Shown here: positions 1 to 5,471 of the stretch, piece after piece
Position numbering within the stretch: position 1 is the first letter of the stretch
How the letters are laid out: every line of letters begins with the position of its first letter
NCBI GenBank assembly: GCA_002482865.1
Contig: DLGU01000173.1
Span: 1-8,316 of the forward strand
Direction: 5' to 3'
From: Porphyrobacter sp. UBA7686
GTDB lineage: Bacteria > Pseudomonadota > Alphaproteobacteria > Sphingomonadales > Sphingomonadaceae
Length of the DNA: 8,316 nucleotides
Notes under the pieces: model-generated
Told to the model about the DNA's origin: nothing
What the model saw: the letters and a program-made list of their open reading frames with translations, nothing else
Databases searched by the model: none
Made by a program: the position numbers and the translations under genes

Positions 1-1922
1 TTGGCGCGGTCGTAGATCACCGCCGGACGCTCTGCCCCGTCGATCCACACCGTATGGTCGCGGATCTTGGCGGCGGCGGGGTTTCCGTCACCCTTGGGCA
101 GCTCGGTGGCGGGGAGGGCGGGGGCCTGCCCTTGGGCGACCGCGCGTAGGTTCACGATCTCGTGCGGGGTGTCCATGTTGAAGGTGAACAGGCGCAGATG
201 CTCCTCGTCAAAGCGAGCGAGGATGCCTGCGATCCCGTCCTTCTCCAGCACCGCTTGGGTAATAGTGAGCGGCACCTCGAAGGCCTGCCCGGCATAGCGC
301 ACGTCGATTTCGAACAGCGAGGTGATCTGATCTTCGGGAATACCATCGGCGAGCAATTCGCTGCGGGTCTGCGCAGCCATTTCGTCCAGCACCGCGACGA
401 GATCGGCGATGCTGGTGTCCTTGGCGAGGCGCGAGAAGCTGCGTGCGGTTTCGGTGCGCATACGCGTAGTGGCATCGCCCAAAGCGCAGAGCACGCCGGG
501 TGAGACGGGCGAGATCGCGGGCCAGCTGCCCATCAGGCGCGCGACCGCATTCACGTGCAGCGGCCCCGCGCCGCCAAAGCCCATCAGCGCAAATTCGCGC
601 GGGTCGTAGCCCTGCTGTACCGAGATCATGCGCAAGGCACCGAACATGTTCTCATTGACGATATCGATGATCCCGCGTGCGGCCTCCATCAGGGTCACAC
701 CCAGCGCATCGGCGATGGTCTGCACTGCCACCTTTGCGCCTTCCCGGTCGAGCTTGAAGCTGCCGCCGAGGAGGTCTTCGGGAAGGTAGCCGAGCACTAC
801 GTTGGCGTCGGTCACCGTGGGCAGCGTGCCGCCCTTGTTATAGGCCACCGGCCCCGGCACCGCGCCCGCGCTTTCCGGCCCAACCCGCAGCGCGCCGGTC
901 AGTTGCGGCACGTGGGCGATAGACCCGCCGCCCGCACCAACGGTCTTAACGTCCAGCGCCGATGCGCGGACCGACAAGTGCCCGACCTCAGTTGTGCGCT
1001 GGCGGCGCGGTTCGAGGCCTTGGATCAGCGCGACGTCGGTGGAAGTGCCACCGACATCGAGCGTCAGAATGTTCTCGAAGCCCGCATTCTTCGCCACCCA
1101 AAGCGCCCCCGTCACCCCGCCCGCGGGGCCCGACATGAGGATGTTGACCGGGTGTTCTTCCGCCTTCTGGCTCGACATCAACCCGCCGTCCGAACGCAGC
1201 AGCGACAAACGGCCCTTGAAGCCCTCGGTCGCCAAGCGGTCGCGCAGGTTGGAGACATATTTGCTCACCACCGGGCGCACCGCCGCGTTGGCGACGGTGG
1301 ACAGCGTGCGTTCGTATTCCTGCATTTCGGGGAGGACTTCGTGGCTCAGCGAGACGGGGATGCCGGGCAGTTCCTCGGCGGCAATCGCGCCGATGCGGGC
1401 TTCGTGCGCGCCGTTCAAATAGGCGTTCATCAGCGACACGGTCAGGGCCTCGATCCCGTCACCCTTCAGCTTACGCAAGGCAGCGCGGACCGCGTCTTCA
1501 TCCAGCGGAGCGACTTCGCGGCCCTGTGCGTCCATCCGGCCCGGCACTTCGACCGTGTGCTCCAATCGCGCGAGCGGCTGCGGCTTGGGCCAGACGATCC
1601 ACGCGGCGAGCCCCCCGGGCACGAAGCTGCGCGCGATCTGCATGATGTCGCGGTAGCCCTGCGTGGTGACGAGGCCGACCCGCGCGCCCTTGCCCTCCAG
1701 CACGGCATTAGTCGCGACCGTTGTGCCGTGAAGGAAGTAGGTGATGTCCTCGGCAGAAATGCCCGCCTGCGCCATGATCGCCTTAACGCCCGTCAGGATG
1801 CCTTCCGAGGAATCGTGCGGGGTCGACGGCGTCTTGTGCCGCCAGAACGCACCGCTCGCCTCGTCGAACAGCAGGAGGTCGGTAAAGGTCCCACCCACAT
1901 CAACGCCCAACCTGTAAGTCAT
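1..1922 (-). CDS. Hydantoinase/oxoprolinase A subunit (HyuA-type), C-terminus cut by window edge
   Basis: Reading leftwards from ATG at 1922, 640 codons are open to the window edge, so the C-terminus (perhaps 40-60 residues by family length) is missing. Seen: an N-terminal ASKHA-type phosphate loop GVDVGGTFTD (residues 6-15), HGTTVATNAVLEGKGARVGL (65-84), VPGGLAAWIVWPKPQPLA (101-118), a second nucleotide loop LDVGGTSTDVAL (288-299), VGAGGGSIA (328-336), GFGGAGPLH (448-456) and YAGQAFEVPL (543-552). These are hallmarks of the HyuA half of N-methylhydantoinase, oxoprolinase and acetone/acetophenone carboxylase enzymes, which use ATP to activate an amide or carbonyl group. A HyuB partner normally follows and would lie beyond position 1. 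The start has a good Shine-Dalgarno, AAGGAC, 5 nt upstream (1928-1933), and lies 16 nt after the lyase stop, so the two genes form one operon. Family assignment is firm; substrate and reaction type (hydrolysis or carboxylation) are unknown. Confidence 0.93.
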   Translation of the reverse strand, partial: MTYRLGVDVGGTFTDLLLFDEASGAFWRHKTPSTPHDSSEGILTGVKAIMAQAGISAEDITYFLHGTTVATNAVLEGKGARVGLVTTQGYRDIMQIARSFVPGGLAAWIVWPKPQPLARLEHTVEVPGRMDAQGREVAPLDEDAVRAALRKLKGDGIEALTVSLMNAYLNGAHEARIGAIAAEELPGIPVSLSHEVLPEMQEYERTLSTVANAAVRPVVSKYVSNLRDRLATEGFKGRLSLLRSDGGLMSSQKAEEHPVNILMSGPAGGVTGALWVAKNAGFENILTLDVGGTSTDVALIQGLEPRRQRTTEVGHLSVRASALDVKTVGAGGGSIAHVPQLTGALRVGPESAGAVPGPVAYNKGGTLPTVTDANVVLGYLPEDLLGGSFKLDREGAKVAVQTIADALGVTLMEAARGIIDIVNENMFGALRMISVQQGYDPREFALMGFGGAGPLHVNAVARLMGSWPAISPVSPGVLCALGDATTRMRTETARSFSRLAKDTSIADLVAVLDEMAAQTRSELLADGIPEDQITSLFEIDVRYAGQAFEVPLTITQAVLEKDGIAGILARFDEEHLRLFTFNMDTPHEIVNLRAVAQGQAPALPATELPKGDGNPAAAKIRDHTVWIDGAERPAVIYDRA

Positions 1923-1938
1923 GCTGTGTCCTTATGCT

Positions 1939-2847
1939 CTATGCTGCGCGCGCAACGGCCGAGGGCAATTCGCGCCCCAGCACATCCGCAAACCACTTGT
2001 TCGCCGCAATCGCGGCTGCGAGATCGATGCCCGTGTCCACGCCGGAACGCGTCATCATGTAAATGAGATCCTCCGTCGCGATGTTCCCGGTCGCACGCGG
2101 GGCGAAGGGGCAGCCGCCGAGGCCGCCGAGCGAGGCGTCGAACACGCGCACGCCCGCCTTGTACGCCTCCCACGCATTGGCGATGCCAGTGCCGCGCGTA
2201 TTGTGGAAATGCGCGCGCATCGGGATTTTGCCGCCGAGCATCTCGCCCAGCTTGCCGAACAATTCGCCCGCTTCCCACGGCGTTCCGACGCCGATGGTGT
2301 CAGCCAGTGCGATTTCTTCGGGGCTCTCAATCGCCAGTTCCTCGGCAATGGCGAGCACCGTGTCATGCTTGACCTCTCCCTCGAACGGGCACCCGAAGGC
2401 CGCGCTGATTGTAACTTGCGCGCGCATTCCCTCGGCGCGGGCGAAGCGGAGCATATCGCGGGTTTCGGCGAGGCCTTCCGCAATCGTCTGGCCCTGATTT
2501 TTCTGGCCGAAAGTGTCGCTGGCGACGATCACGCAGCCGACCTGATCGACGCCACGCGCACCATTCTCGCGGGTGGCCAGCGCGCGCATCACGCCGCGCT
2601 TGTTGAGGACGAGGCCGATATAGGTGCAGTCGCGCCGGTCGGGCAGGCCGGCGATCACGGCTTCGGCATCGGCCATTTGCGGGACGCGGGCGGGGTGGAC
2701 GAAGCTCGCAACCTCCAGCCGCCGTGCGCCGTAGCCGATCATGCGGCCAATGAGGTCGAGCTTCACTTCGGTCGAAATTATGTCGGGCTCGTTCTGAAGC
2801 CCGTCACGCGGGCCGACCTCGACCAGTTCGATTGTGCCGAATGACAT
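1939..2847 (-). CDS. HMG-CoA lyase-like protein (DRE-TIM metallolyase)
   Basis: 302 residues, the normal length for bacterial hydroxymethylglutaryl-CoA lyases, which cleave 3-hydroxy-acyl-CoA to acetyl-CoA plus a keto acid in the cytoplasm. Seen: VGPRDGLQNE (11-20, with the Arg-Asp pair R14/D15), EVASFVHPARVPQMAD (45-60), FGCPFEGE (151-158), LADTIGVGTP (181-190), metal-ligand histidines H213 and H215 in AHFHNTRG, and the glycine-rich catalytic-Cys loop GGLGGCPFAP (241-250, C246) followed by N255. So the catalytic set is intact. The usual HFHDT/HCHDT motif reads HFHNT, a variant I associate with HMGL-like paralogues whose true acyl-CoA substrate is often unknown. The frame stays open upstream to 2955, but that extension crosses the operator and promoter; ATG 2847 starts exactly at the conserved N-terminus (MSFGTIELVEVGPRDG). 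Its Shine-Dalgarno is weak (AGGCGA). First gene of the leftward operon with hyuA. It could act on a relative of HMG-CoA, such as a citramalyl-type CoA ester. Confidence 0.92.
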   Translation of the reverse strand: MSFGTIELVEVGPRDGLQNEPDIISTEVKLDLIGRMIGYGARRLEVASFVHPARVPQMADAEAVIAGLPDRRDCTYIGLVLNKRGVMRALATRENGARGVDQVGCVIVASDTFGQKNQGQTIAEGLAETRDMLRFARAEGMRAQVTISAAFGCPFEGEVKHDTVLAIAEELAIESPEEIALADTIGVGTPWEAGELFGKLGEMLGGKIPMRAHFHNTRGTGIANAWEAYKAGVRVFDASLGGLGGCPFAPRATGNIATEDLIYMMTRSGVDTGIDLAAAIAANKWFADVLGRELPSAVARAA

Positions 2848-2887
2848 CGTGAATCGCCTGTTGCTGCTGCGAAGGACCGGTGAGGGT

Positions 2888-2915
2888 GAATTACCCAGTT
2901 TGTATACAATTGCAA
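2888..2915 (-). promoter_or_regulatory. Predicted promoter of the leftward hmgL-hyuA operon
   Basis: On the minus strand TTGCAA (2915-2910) can serve as -35 and TAATTC (2893-2888) as -10 with a 16-nt spacer; GTAATT (2894-2889) would give 15 nt. The palindrome at 2900-2909 fills the spacer, so a bound repressor would block RNA polymerase. The untranslated leader would be roughly 35 nt. The boxes are weak matches and were chosen partly because the rightward promoter shows the same arrangement. Confidence 0.45.
2899..2910. promoter_or_regulatory. GntR-type operator 1, perfect palindrome TTGTATACAA
   Basis: TTTGTATACAAT contains a perfect 10-bp palindrome (2900-2909) that fits the T-N-GTATAC-N-A pattern bound by FCD-subfamily GntR regulators. 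The same 12 bases recur at 3805-3816. The site lies 53 bp upstream of the lyase start codon, just downstream of the gntR stop. It is overlapped by a second short palindrome, ATTGCAAT (2909-2916), which may be chance. Binding by the neighbouring GntR protein is inferred from proximity and duplication. Confidence 0.8.
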
Positions 2916-2967
2916 TCATGCTTGGCGTGACAAAGGATGCAGGAACCGCAACCACACGGCAGCGTTG

Positions 2968-3753
2968 TTACGCCTCTGTGCTGTCCTGATCATTGGCCGC
3001 GTCATCGGCTCTGGGACCGACCGTCTTGGCAAAGGTGTGGAACGCGCGGCGCAGGTGACTGCCCATTACCGCGCGCGCCCAGTCGCCATCGCGCGCGGCA
3101 AAGGCGGCGACCAGTTCGTCATGATCGCGCGCGGATTGGCGCAGGTCGCTTTGCGAATAGGTGCGCGCGGTGCGCAGCACCACCGGCGCCTCGACCAGCT
3201 TTGCCAGCATCTGCCCCAGCCGCGGCGAATGGGCGGCATCGATGATCGCTTCGTGGAACGCGCGGTTCGCCTCGAGAAAGCGCACCACATCGGGAGGGCT
3301 CTGTTCAACGGCCGCGGTCAGTTCGCTGTTGAGTGCCTCGAGTGTGGCGATCTGCTCGCGGGAAAGGCGCTTGGCCGCACGTTCAGCGGCGTGGCATTCG
3401 AGCATCTGGCGTAGCACGAACATCTCTTCGATGTCGTCGCGGCTCCAGTCGGCGACGAACAATCGCTTGGTGTCAGAGCGGACGAGCAGCAGCTCGTCCT
3501 CAAGCCGCCGCACCGCCTCGCGCACCGGCGTGCGGCTGACCCCGGTGATCTGCGCGAGCTGATCTTCGGTGAGTTGTTCGCCAGCCGCTACCGACCCGCT
3601 GAGAAGATGCGCGCGGATCGCCGAATAGGCGCGTTCGGAGGCGCGGCTCACGAGCGTACGATCCGCAGGGCGTAAGAGAAGAGGGCGGCGTCCATGCGCG
3701 CCCTTGTGCGGCGAAGCGCCCGTGCCTGCAAGCCTGTGAGGTGACAAAAACAC
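2968..3753 (-). CDS. GntR-family transcriptional regulator (FCD subfamily), likely local repressor
   Basis: Up to 261 residues. Seen (numbered from GTG 3753): a winged helix-turn-helix at about 37-105 with the recognition-helix signature GVSRTPVREAVRRLEDE (71-87), then an all-helical FCD ligand-binding domain. Its likely metal-site residues are N163/H167 (NRAFHEAI), H211 (ARDHDELV) and H233 (MGSHLRRAF). FCD regulators usually bind a carboxylate metabolite and release DNA. The start is unresolved: GTG 3753 is the outermost possibility (a stop lies 7 codons upstream); TTG 3747 has the best Shine-Dalgarno, AGGTG, 5 nt upstream; GTG 3651 would give 227 residues, a usual family length, but with a poor ribosome binding site. 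The first 34 residues are not recognisable. The gene sits between two copies of TTGTATACAA and is divergent from the racemase-like operon, so it probably controls both flanking operons and perhaps itself. Confidence 0.92.
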   Translation of the reverse strand: MFLSPHRLAGTGASPHKGAHGRRPLLLRPADRTLVSRASERAYSAIRAHLLSGSVAAGEQLTEDQLAQITGVSRTPVREAVRRLEDELLLVRSDTKRLFVADWSRDDIEEMFVLRQMLECHAAERAAKRLSREQIATLEALNSELTAAVEQSPPDVVRFLEANRAFHEAIIDAAHSPRLGQMLAKLVEAPVVLRTARTYSQSDLRQSARDHDELVAAFAARDGDWARAVMGSHLRRAFHTFAKTVGPRADDAANDQDSTEA

Positions 3754-3778
3754 ACCTGGCAGCCGCTCTGCTCAACAT

Positions 3779-3788
3779 TTGTGTAAAA
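3779..3788. promoter_or_regulatory. Possible degenerate second GntR site, TTGTGTAAAA
   Basis: TTGTGTAAAA matches the operator TTGTATACAA at 8 of 10 positions and is centred 27 bp upstream of operator 2. It lies inside a 15-bp imperfect palindrome with arms CATTT (3776-3780) and AAATG (3786-3790). It is close to the gntR start, where it could serve autoregulation. With AT-rich promoter DNA a chance match is quite possible. Confidence 0.3.
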
Positions 3789-3791
3789 TGC

Positions 3792-3820
3792 TTGACGGGA
3801 AGGTTTTGTATACAATAACC
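3792..3820 (+). promoter_or_regulatory. Predicted promoter of the rightward racemase-SnoaL-receptor operon
   Basis: TTGACG (3792-3797) is a good sigma70-type -35 box. With a 16-17 nt spacer the -10 falls on AATAAC/ATAACC (3814-3820), a weak match. The palindrome TACAAT (3811-3816) looks more like a -10 but would leave only 13 nt. In either reading operator 2 covers the core promoter, which fits repression. The start codon is about 30 nt downstream. Confidence 0.5.
3805..3816. promoter_or_regulatory. GntR-type operator 2, perfect palindrome TTGTATACAA
   Basis: TTTGTATACAAT is identical over 12 bp to the copy at 2899-2910, with the 10-bp palindrome at 3806-3815. It lies 33 bp upstream of the racemase-like gene's ATG, in the divergent space with gntR. 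Two perfect copies in the two intergenic regions that flank one GntR gene strongly suggest that they are its operators. Confidence 0.83.
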
Positions 3821-3848
3821 AGCGCGCTTCGGGCAATCGGGGAATGCC

Positions 3849-4592
3849 ATGCAGCGTATCAAGGTCATCGTACCGATCGCAATGGACGAAGCAGGCGTCG
3901 CGAATCGGGCGCAGCAGCTTCCGGCCGATTTCGTGCGCCCGGGCTTCGCGCCCACATTTGAAGCGGTGCGCTGGGGCGCGGCGCTGGGCGATTCCTATCA
4001 CGATACGCTGCTGATGGATTGGACGGTGTTTCAGGCCGGCGTGACGGCTGAGGACGAAGGGTATGCCGGCGTGCTGATCGACACGGTCAGCGATTCCGGG
4101 CTTTGGCCGCTTCGCTCGGCGCTCAACATCCCGGTAGTTGGCCCCGGCGAGGCGAGCTTTGCCGCCGCAATGATGCTGGGCAAGAAGTTCTCGGTTCTCA
4201 CCATGTGGCCGCAGTGGTTCCCGCTCTACGAGAAGGTGCTGAACCAGCACGGCTGGGATCACCGCTGCGCCTCAGTCCGCTCGATCGACACACGGCCTGA
4301 CGTGACCGAACTGCTCGAAGGCAAGGAAGAGGTCGTCTTCGCCAAGCTCAAGGCTGAGGCGATGCGCGCGATCGAAGAGGATGGCGCGGACGTGATCGTG
4401 CTGGGCTCTACGACCATGCACCAATCGGCCACCTATCTCCAAAGCGAACTGCCGGTTCCGGTGATCAACCCCGGACAGGTCGCCTACAAGCAATTGGAAA
4501 CGCTGATCGAGCTGGGCCTGACCCATTCGAAGAAGGCCTTCCCTGCACCCGAAGTGCCCAAGCACGCCGATATCCGAAAGGGCTGGTACTGA
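3849..4592 (+). CDS. Asp/Glu racemase superfamily protein lacking both catalytic cysteines
   Basis: 247 residues, the usual length for this superfamily (hydantoin racemase, maleate isomerase, arylmalonate decarboxylase). The N-terminus MQRIKVIVPIAMDE is a typical first beta strand. ATG 3849 follows a GGGGA ribosome binding site (3839-3843). Landmarks: GVLIDTVSDSGLWPLRS (74-90), VVGPGEASFAAAMMLGKKFS (96-115), VIVLGSTTM (182-190) and PVINPGQVA (204-212). In hydantoin racemases the first of these reads roughly ACFxDPGL and the third VLGCAGM, with a cysteine in each acting as the two-base pair. Here the aligned residues are T79 and S187, and the only cysteine is C140, away from either motif. So ordinary two-Cys racemisation and one-Cys arylmalonate decarboxylation both look impossible; Thr/Ser chemistry, isomerisation, hydrolysis or a binding role are open. 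Its stop overlaps the next start by one base, so it is translationally coupled to the SnoaL pair. The fold call is solid; the reaction is unknown. Confidence 0.88.
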   Translation: MQRIKVIVPIAMDEAGVANRAQQLPADFVRPGFAPTFEAVRWGAALGDSYHDTLLMDWTVFQAGVTAEDEGYAGVLIDTVSDSGLWPLRSALNIPVVGPGEASFAAAMMLGKKFSVLTMWPQWFPLYEKVLNQHGWDHRCASVRSIDTRPDVTELLEGKEEVVFAKLKAEAMRAIEEDGADVIVLGSTTMHQSATYLQSELPVPVINPGQVAYKQLETLIELGLTHSKKAFPAPEVPKHADIRKGWY

Positions 4593-5023
4593 TGAGTGAA
4601 TGGCAAGAGGGCGGGTCGGGCCAGACCGCGCTGCCCTATCCGGTCTATGTCGATATCGTCACCAAGCGGTATTTTGACGGGGTCGATAACAAGCACATGG
4701 ACAAGGTGCTCGATTGCTTCACGCCGGACGCGGTGCTGACTGAAGTGACCAGCAACACCGTGCATCAGGGGCGCGAAGCGATCCGGGCGATGTTCGTGAA
4801 GCTGTTCGCCGACTTTGAAAGCATCTGGCACGGCAATTTCGTCCACACCGCTGACCCGGAGACAAACGCGATCTGCTCGCAGTTCACGGTGCTGATCACG
4901 CCCAACGGTGGCGAGGAGCTGCGGTATGAAAACTGCAACCGCTTCTACCTGAAGGACCGGTTGTTCCACCGCGTCTATGTCTACATGTCGGGTGACAACC
5001 TGCTGAAGGAAGGGGACGTCTGA
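4592..5023 (+). CDS. SnoaL/NTF2-like protein 1
   Basis: 143 residues, typical for single-domain SnoaL/NTF2-like proteins, which form a cone-shaped alpha+beta barrel. The family includes ketosteroid isomerase, polyketide cyclases, dehydratases and non-enzymatic ligand binders. Seen: an N-terminal helix region (YVDIVTKRYFDGVDNKHMDK, 19-38), CFTPDAVLTE (42-51), GREAIRAMF (60-68), a conserved WHGNF (79-83) with H80 likely to face the pocket, and a C-terminal strand HRVYVYMSG (126-134). The ATG overlaps the previous TGA (TGATG at 4590-4594). The gene after it is a clear paralogue, so the two may form a heterodimer. Catalytic residues cannot be assigned confidently. It may help isomerise or dehydrate the product of the racemase-like enzyme; that is inference from the operon. 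Confidence 0.85.
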   Translation: MSEWQEGGSGQTALPYPVYVDIVTKRYFDGVDNKHMDKVLDCFTPDAVLTEVTSNTVHQGREAIRAMFVKLFADFESIWHGNFVHTADPETNAICSQFTVLITPNGGEELRYENCNRFYLKDRLFHRVYVYMSGDNLLKEGDV

Positions 5024-5433
5024 TGCAGTACGAACCCACTCTATCGCGCGCCGAATTGATCGACTTCGCGCTGAACAAATACTTCGCCCGCGTCGATGCC
5101 AAGGACATGGAAGGCGCGCTGGCCTGCTTCCATGACACCGCGCTGTTCTGCGTCCAGACCGCCTTCACGCGCCATGCCGGCAAGGCCGAGATCCGGCGGA
5201 TGTTCGAAGATTTCTTCGGCGCTTACGAAACCATCATCCACCGCGATTTCACCTGCACCGTGGACGAGGCCAATGGCCGCATCACGGCCAGCTTCACTGC
5301 CGAACTGCATGATGCCGCCGGGCAGGTGACATTGCTCGAAAACACCAATTTCTGGCGGCTTCGTCCCGGCCCGGAAGGCCCGAAGTTTCAGGAAGTCTAT
5401 GTCTACATGAGCGGGGCCAACGTCCTCGTTTGA
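5023..5433 (+). CDS. SnoaL/NTF2-like protein 2 (tandem paralogue)
   Basis: 136 residues, same fold as its upstream neighbour. By eye roughly a third of aligned residues are identical, including YFxRVDxKDM-type helix residues (20-29), CF (35-36), IRRMF (57-61), IHRDF (72-76), NTNF (107-110) and VYVYMSGAN (125-133). The pocket histidine H73 matches H80 of paralogue 1. The start overlaps the previous stop (TGATG at 5021-5025) and has a strong upstream Shine-Dalgarno, GAAGGGG. The two copies differ in N-terminal length and in the loop before the final strand (RPGPEGP, 114-120, is an insertion here), as expected after duplication and specialisation. An intact fold and conserved pocket residues argue against a decaying copy. 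Function unknown; a heterodimeric isomerase, dehydratase or cyclase is plausible. Confidence 0.85.
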   Translation: MQYEPTLSRAELIDFALNKYFARVDAKDMEGALACFHDTALFCVQTAFTRHAGKAEIRRMFEDFFGAYETIIHRDFTCTVDEANGRITASFTAELHDAAGQVTLLENTNFWRLRPGPEGPKFQEVYVYMSGANVLV

Positions 5434-5457
5434 TCGTCTAACCTCTCAATCCTCTTC

Positions 5458-5463
5458 AGGAGA
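5458..5463 (+). promoter_or_regulatory. Strong ribosome binding site of the TonB-dependent receptor
   Basis: AGGAGA ends 8 nt before ATG 5472. It is a stronger site than those of the coupled genes upstream and fixes the receptor start. No promoter is visible in the 38-nt gap after the second SnoaL gene, so the receptor is read from the same transcript. Confidence 0.8.
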
Positions 5464-5471
5464 GCCGTCCC

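Noticed and set aside
555..2066. Plus-strand open frame of 503 codons antisense to hyuA
   Set aside because: Arg/His/Ala-rich composition without domains; it is the complement of a GC-rich gene with clear HyuA motifs on the minus strand.
1921..2844. Plus-strand open frame of 307 codons antisense to the lyase
   Set aside because: The minus strand has all HMG-CoA lyase motifs; the antisense product has no recognisable features or ribosome binding site.
2884..2896. GGGT-GAATT-ACCC inverted repeat next to operator 1
   Set aside because: Only 4-bp arms and no second copy near operator 2; it also coincides with the proposed -10, so chance is the simpler reading.
2962..2973. GCGT-TGTT-ACGC hairpin at the gntR stop as a terminator
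   Set aside because: The stem is 4 bp and no T run follows, so read-through from gntR into the lyase operon remains possible.
3648..4262. Minus-strand open frame of 204 codons across the divergent promoter
   Set aside because: It runs over both the operator region and the racemase-like gene, and its product looks like a reverse-frame shadow.
3849..4592. Calling the gene a hydantoin racemase (hyuE)
   Set aside because: Both catalytic cysteines are absent, so the name would claim an activity the sequence does not support.
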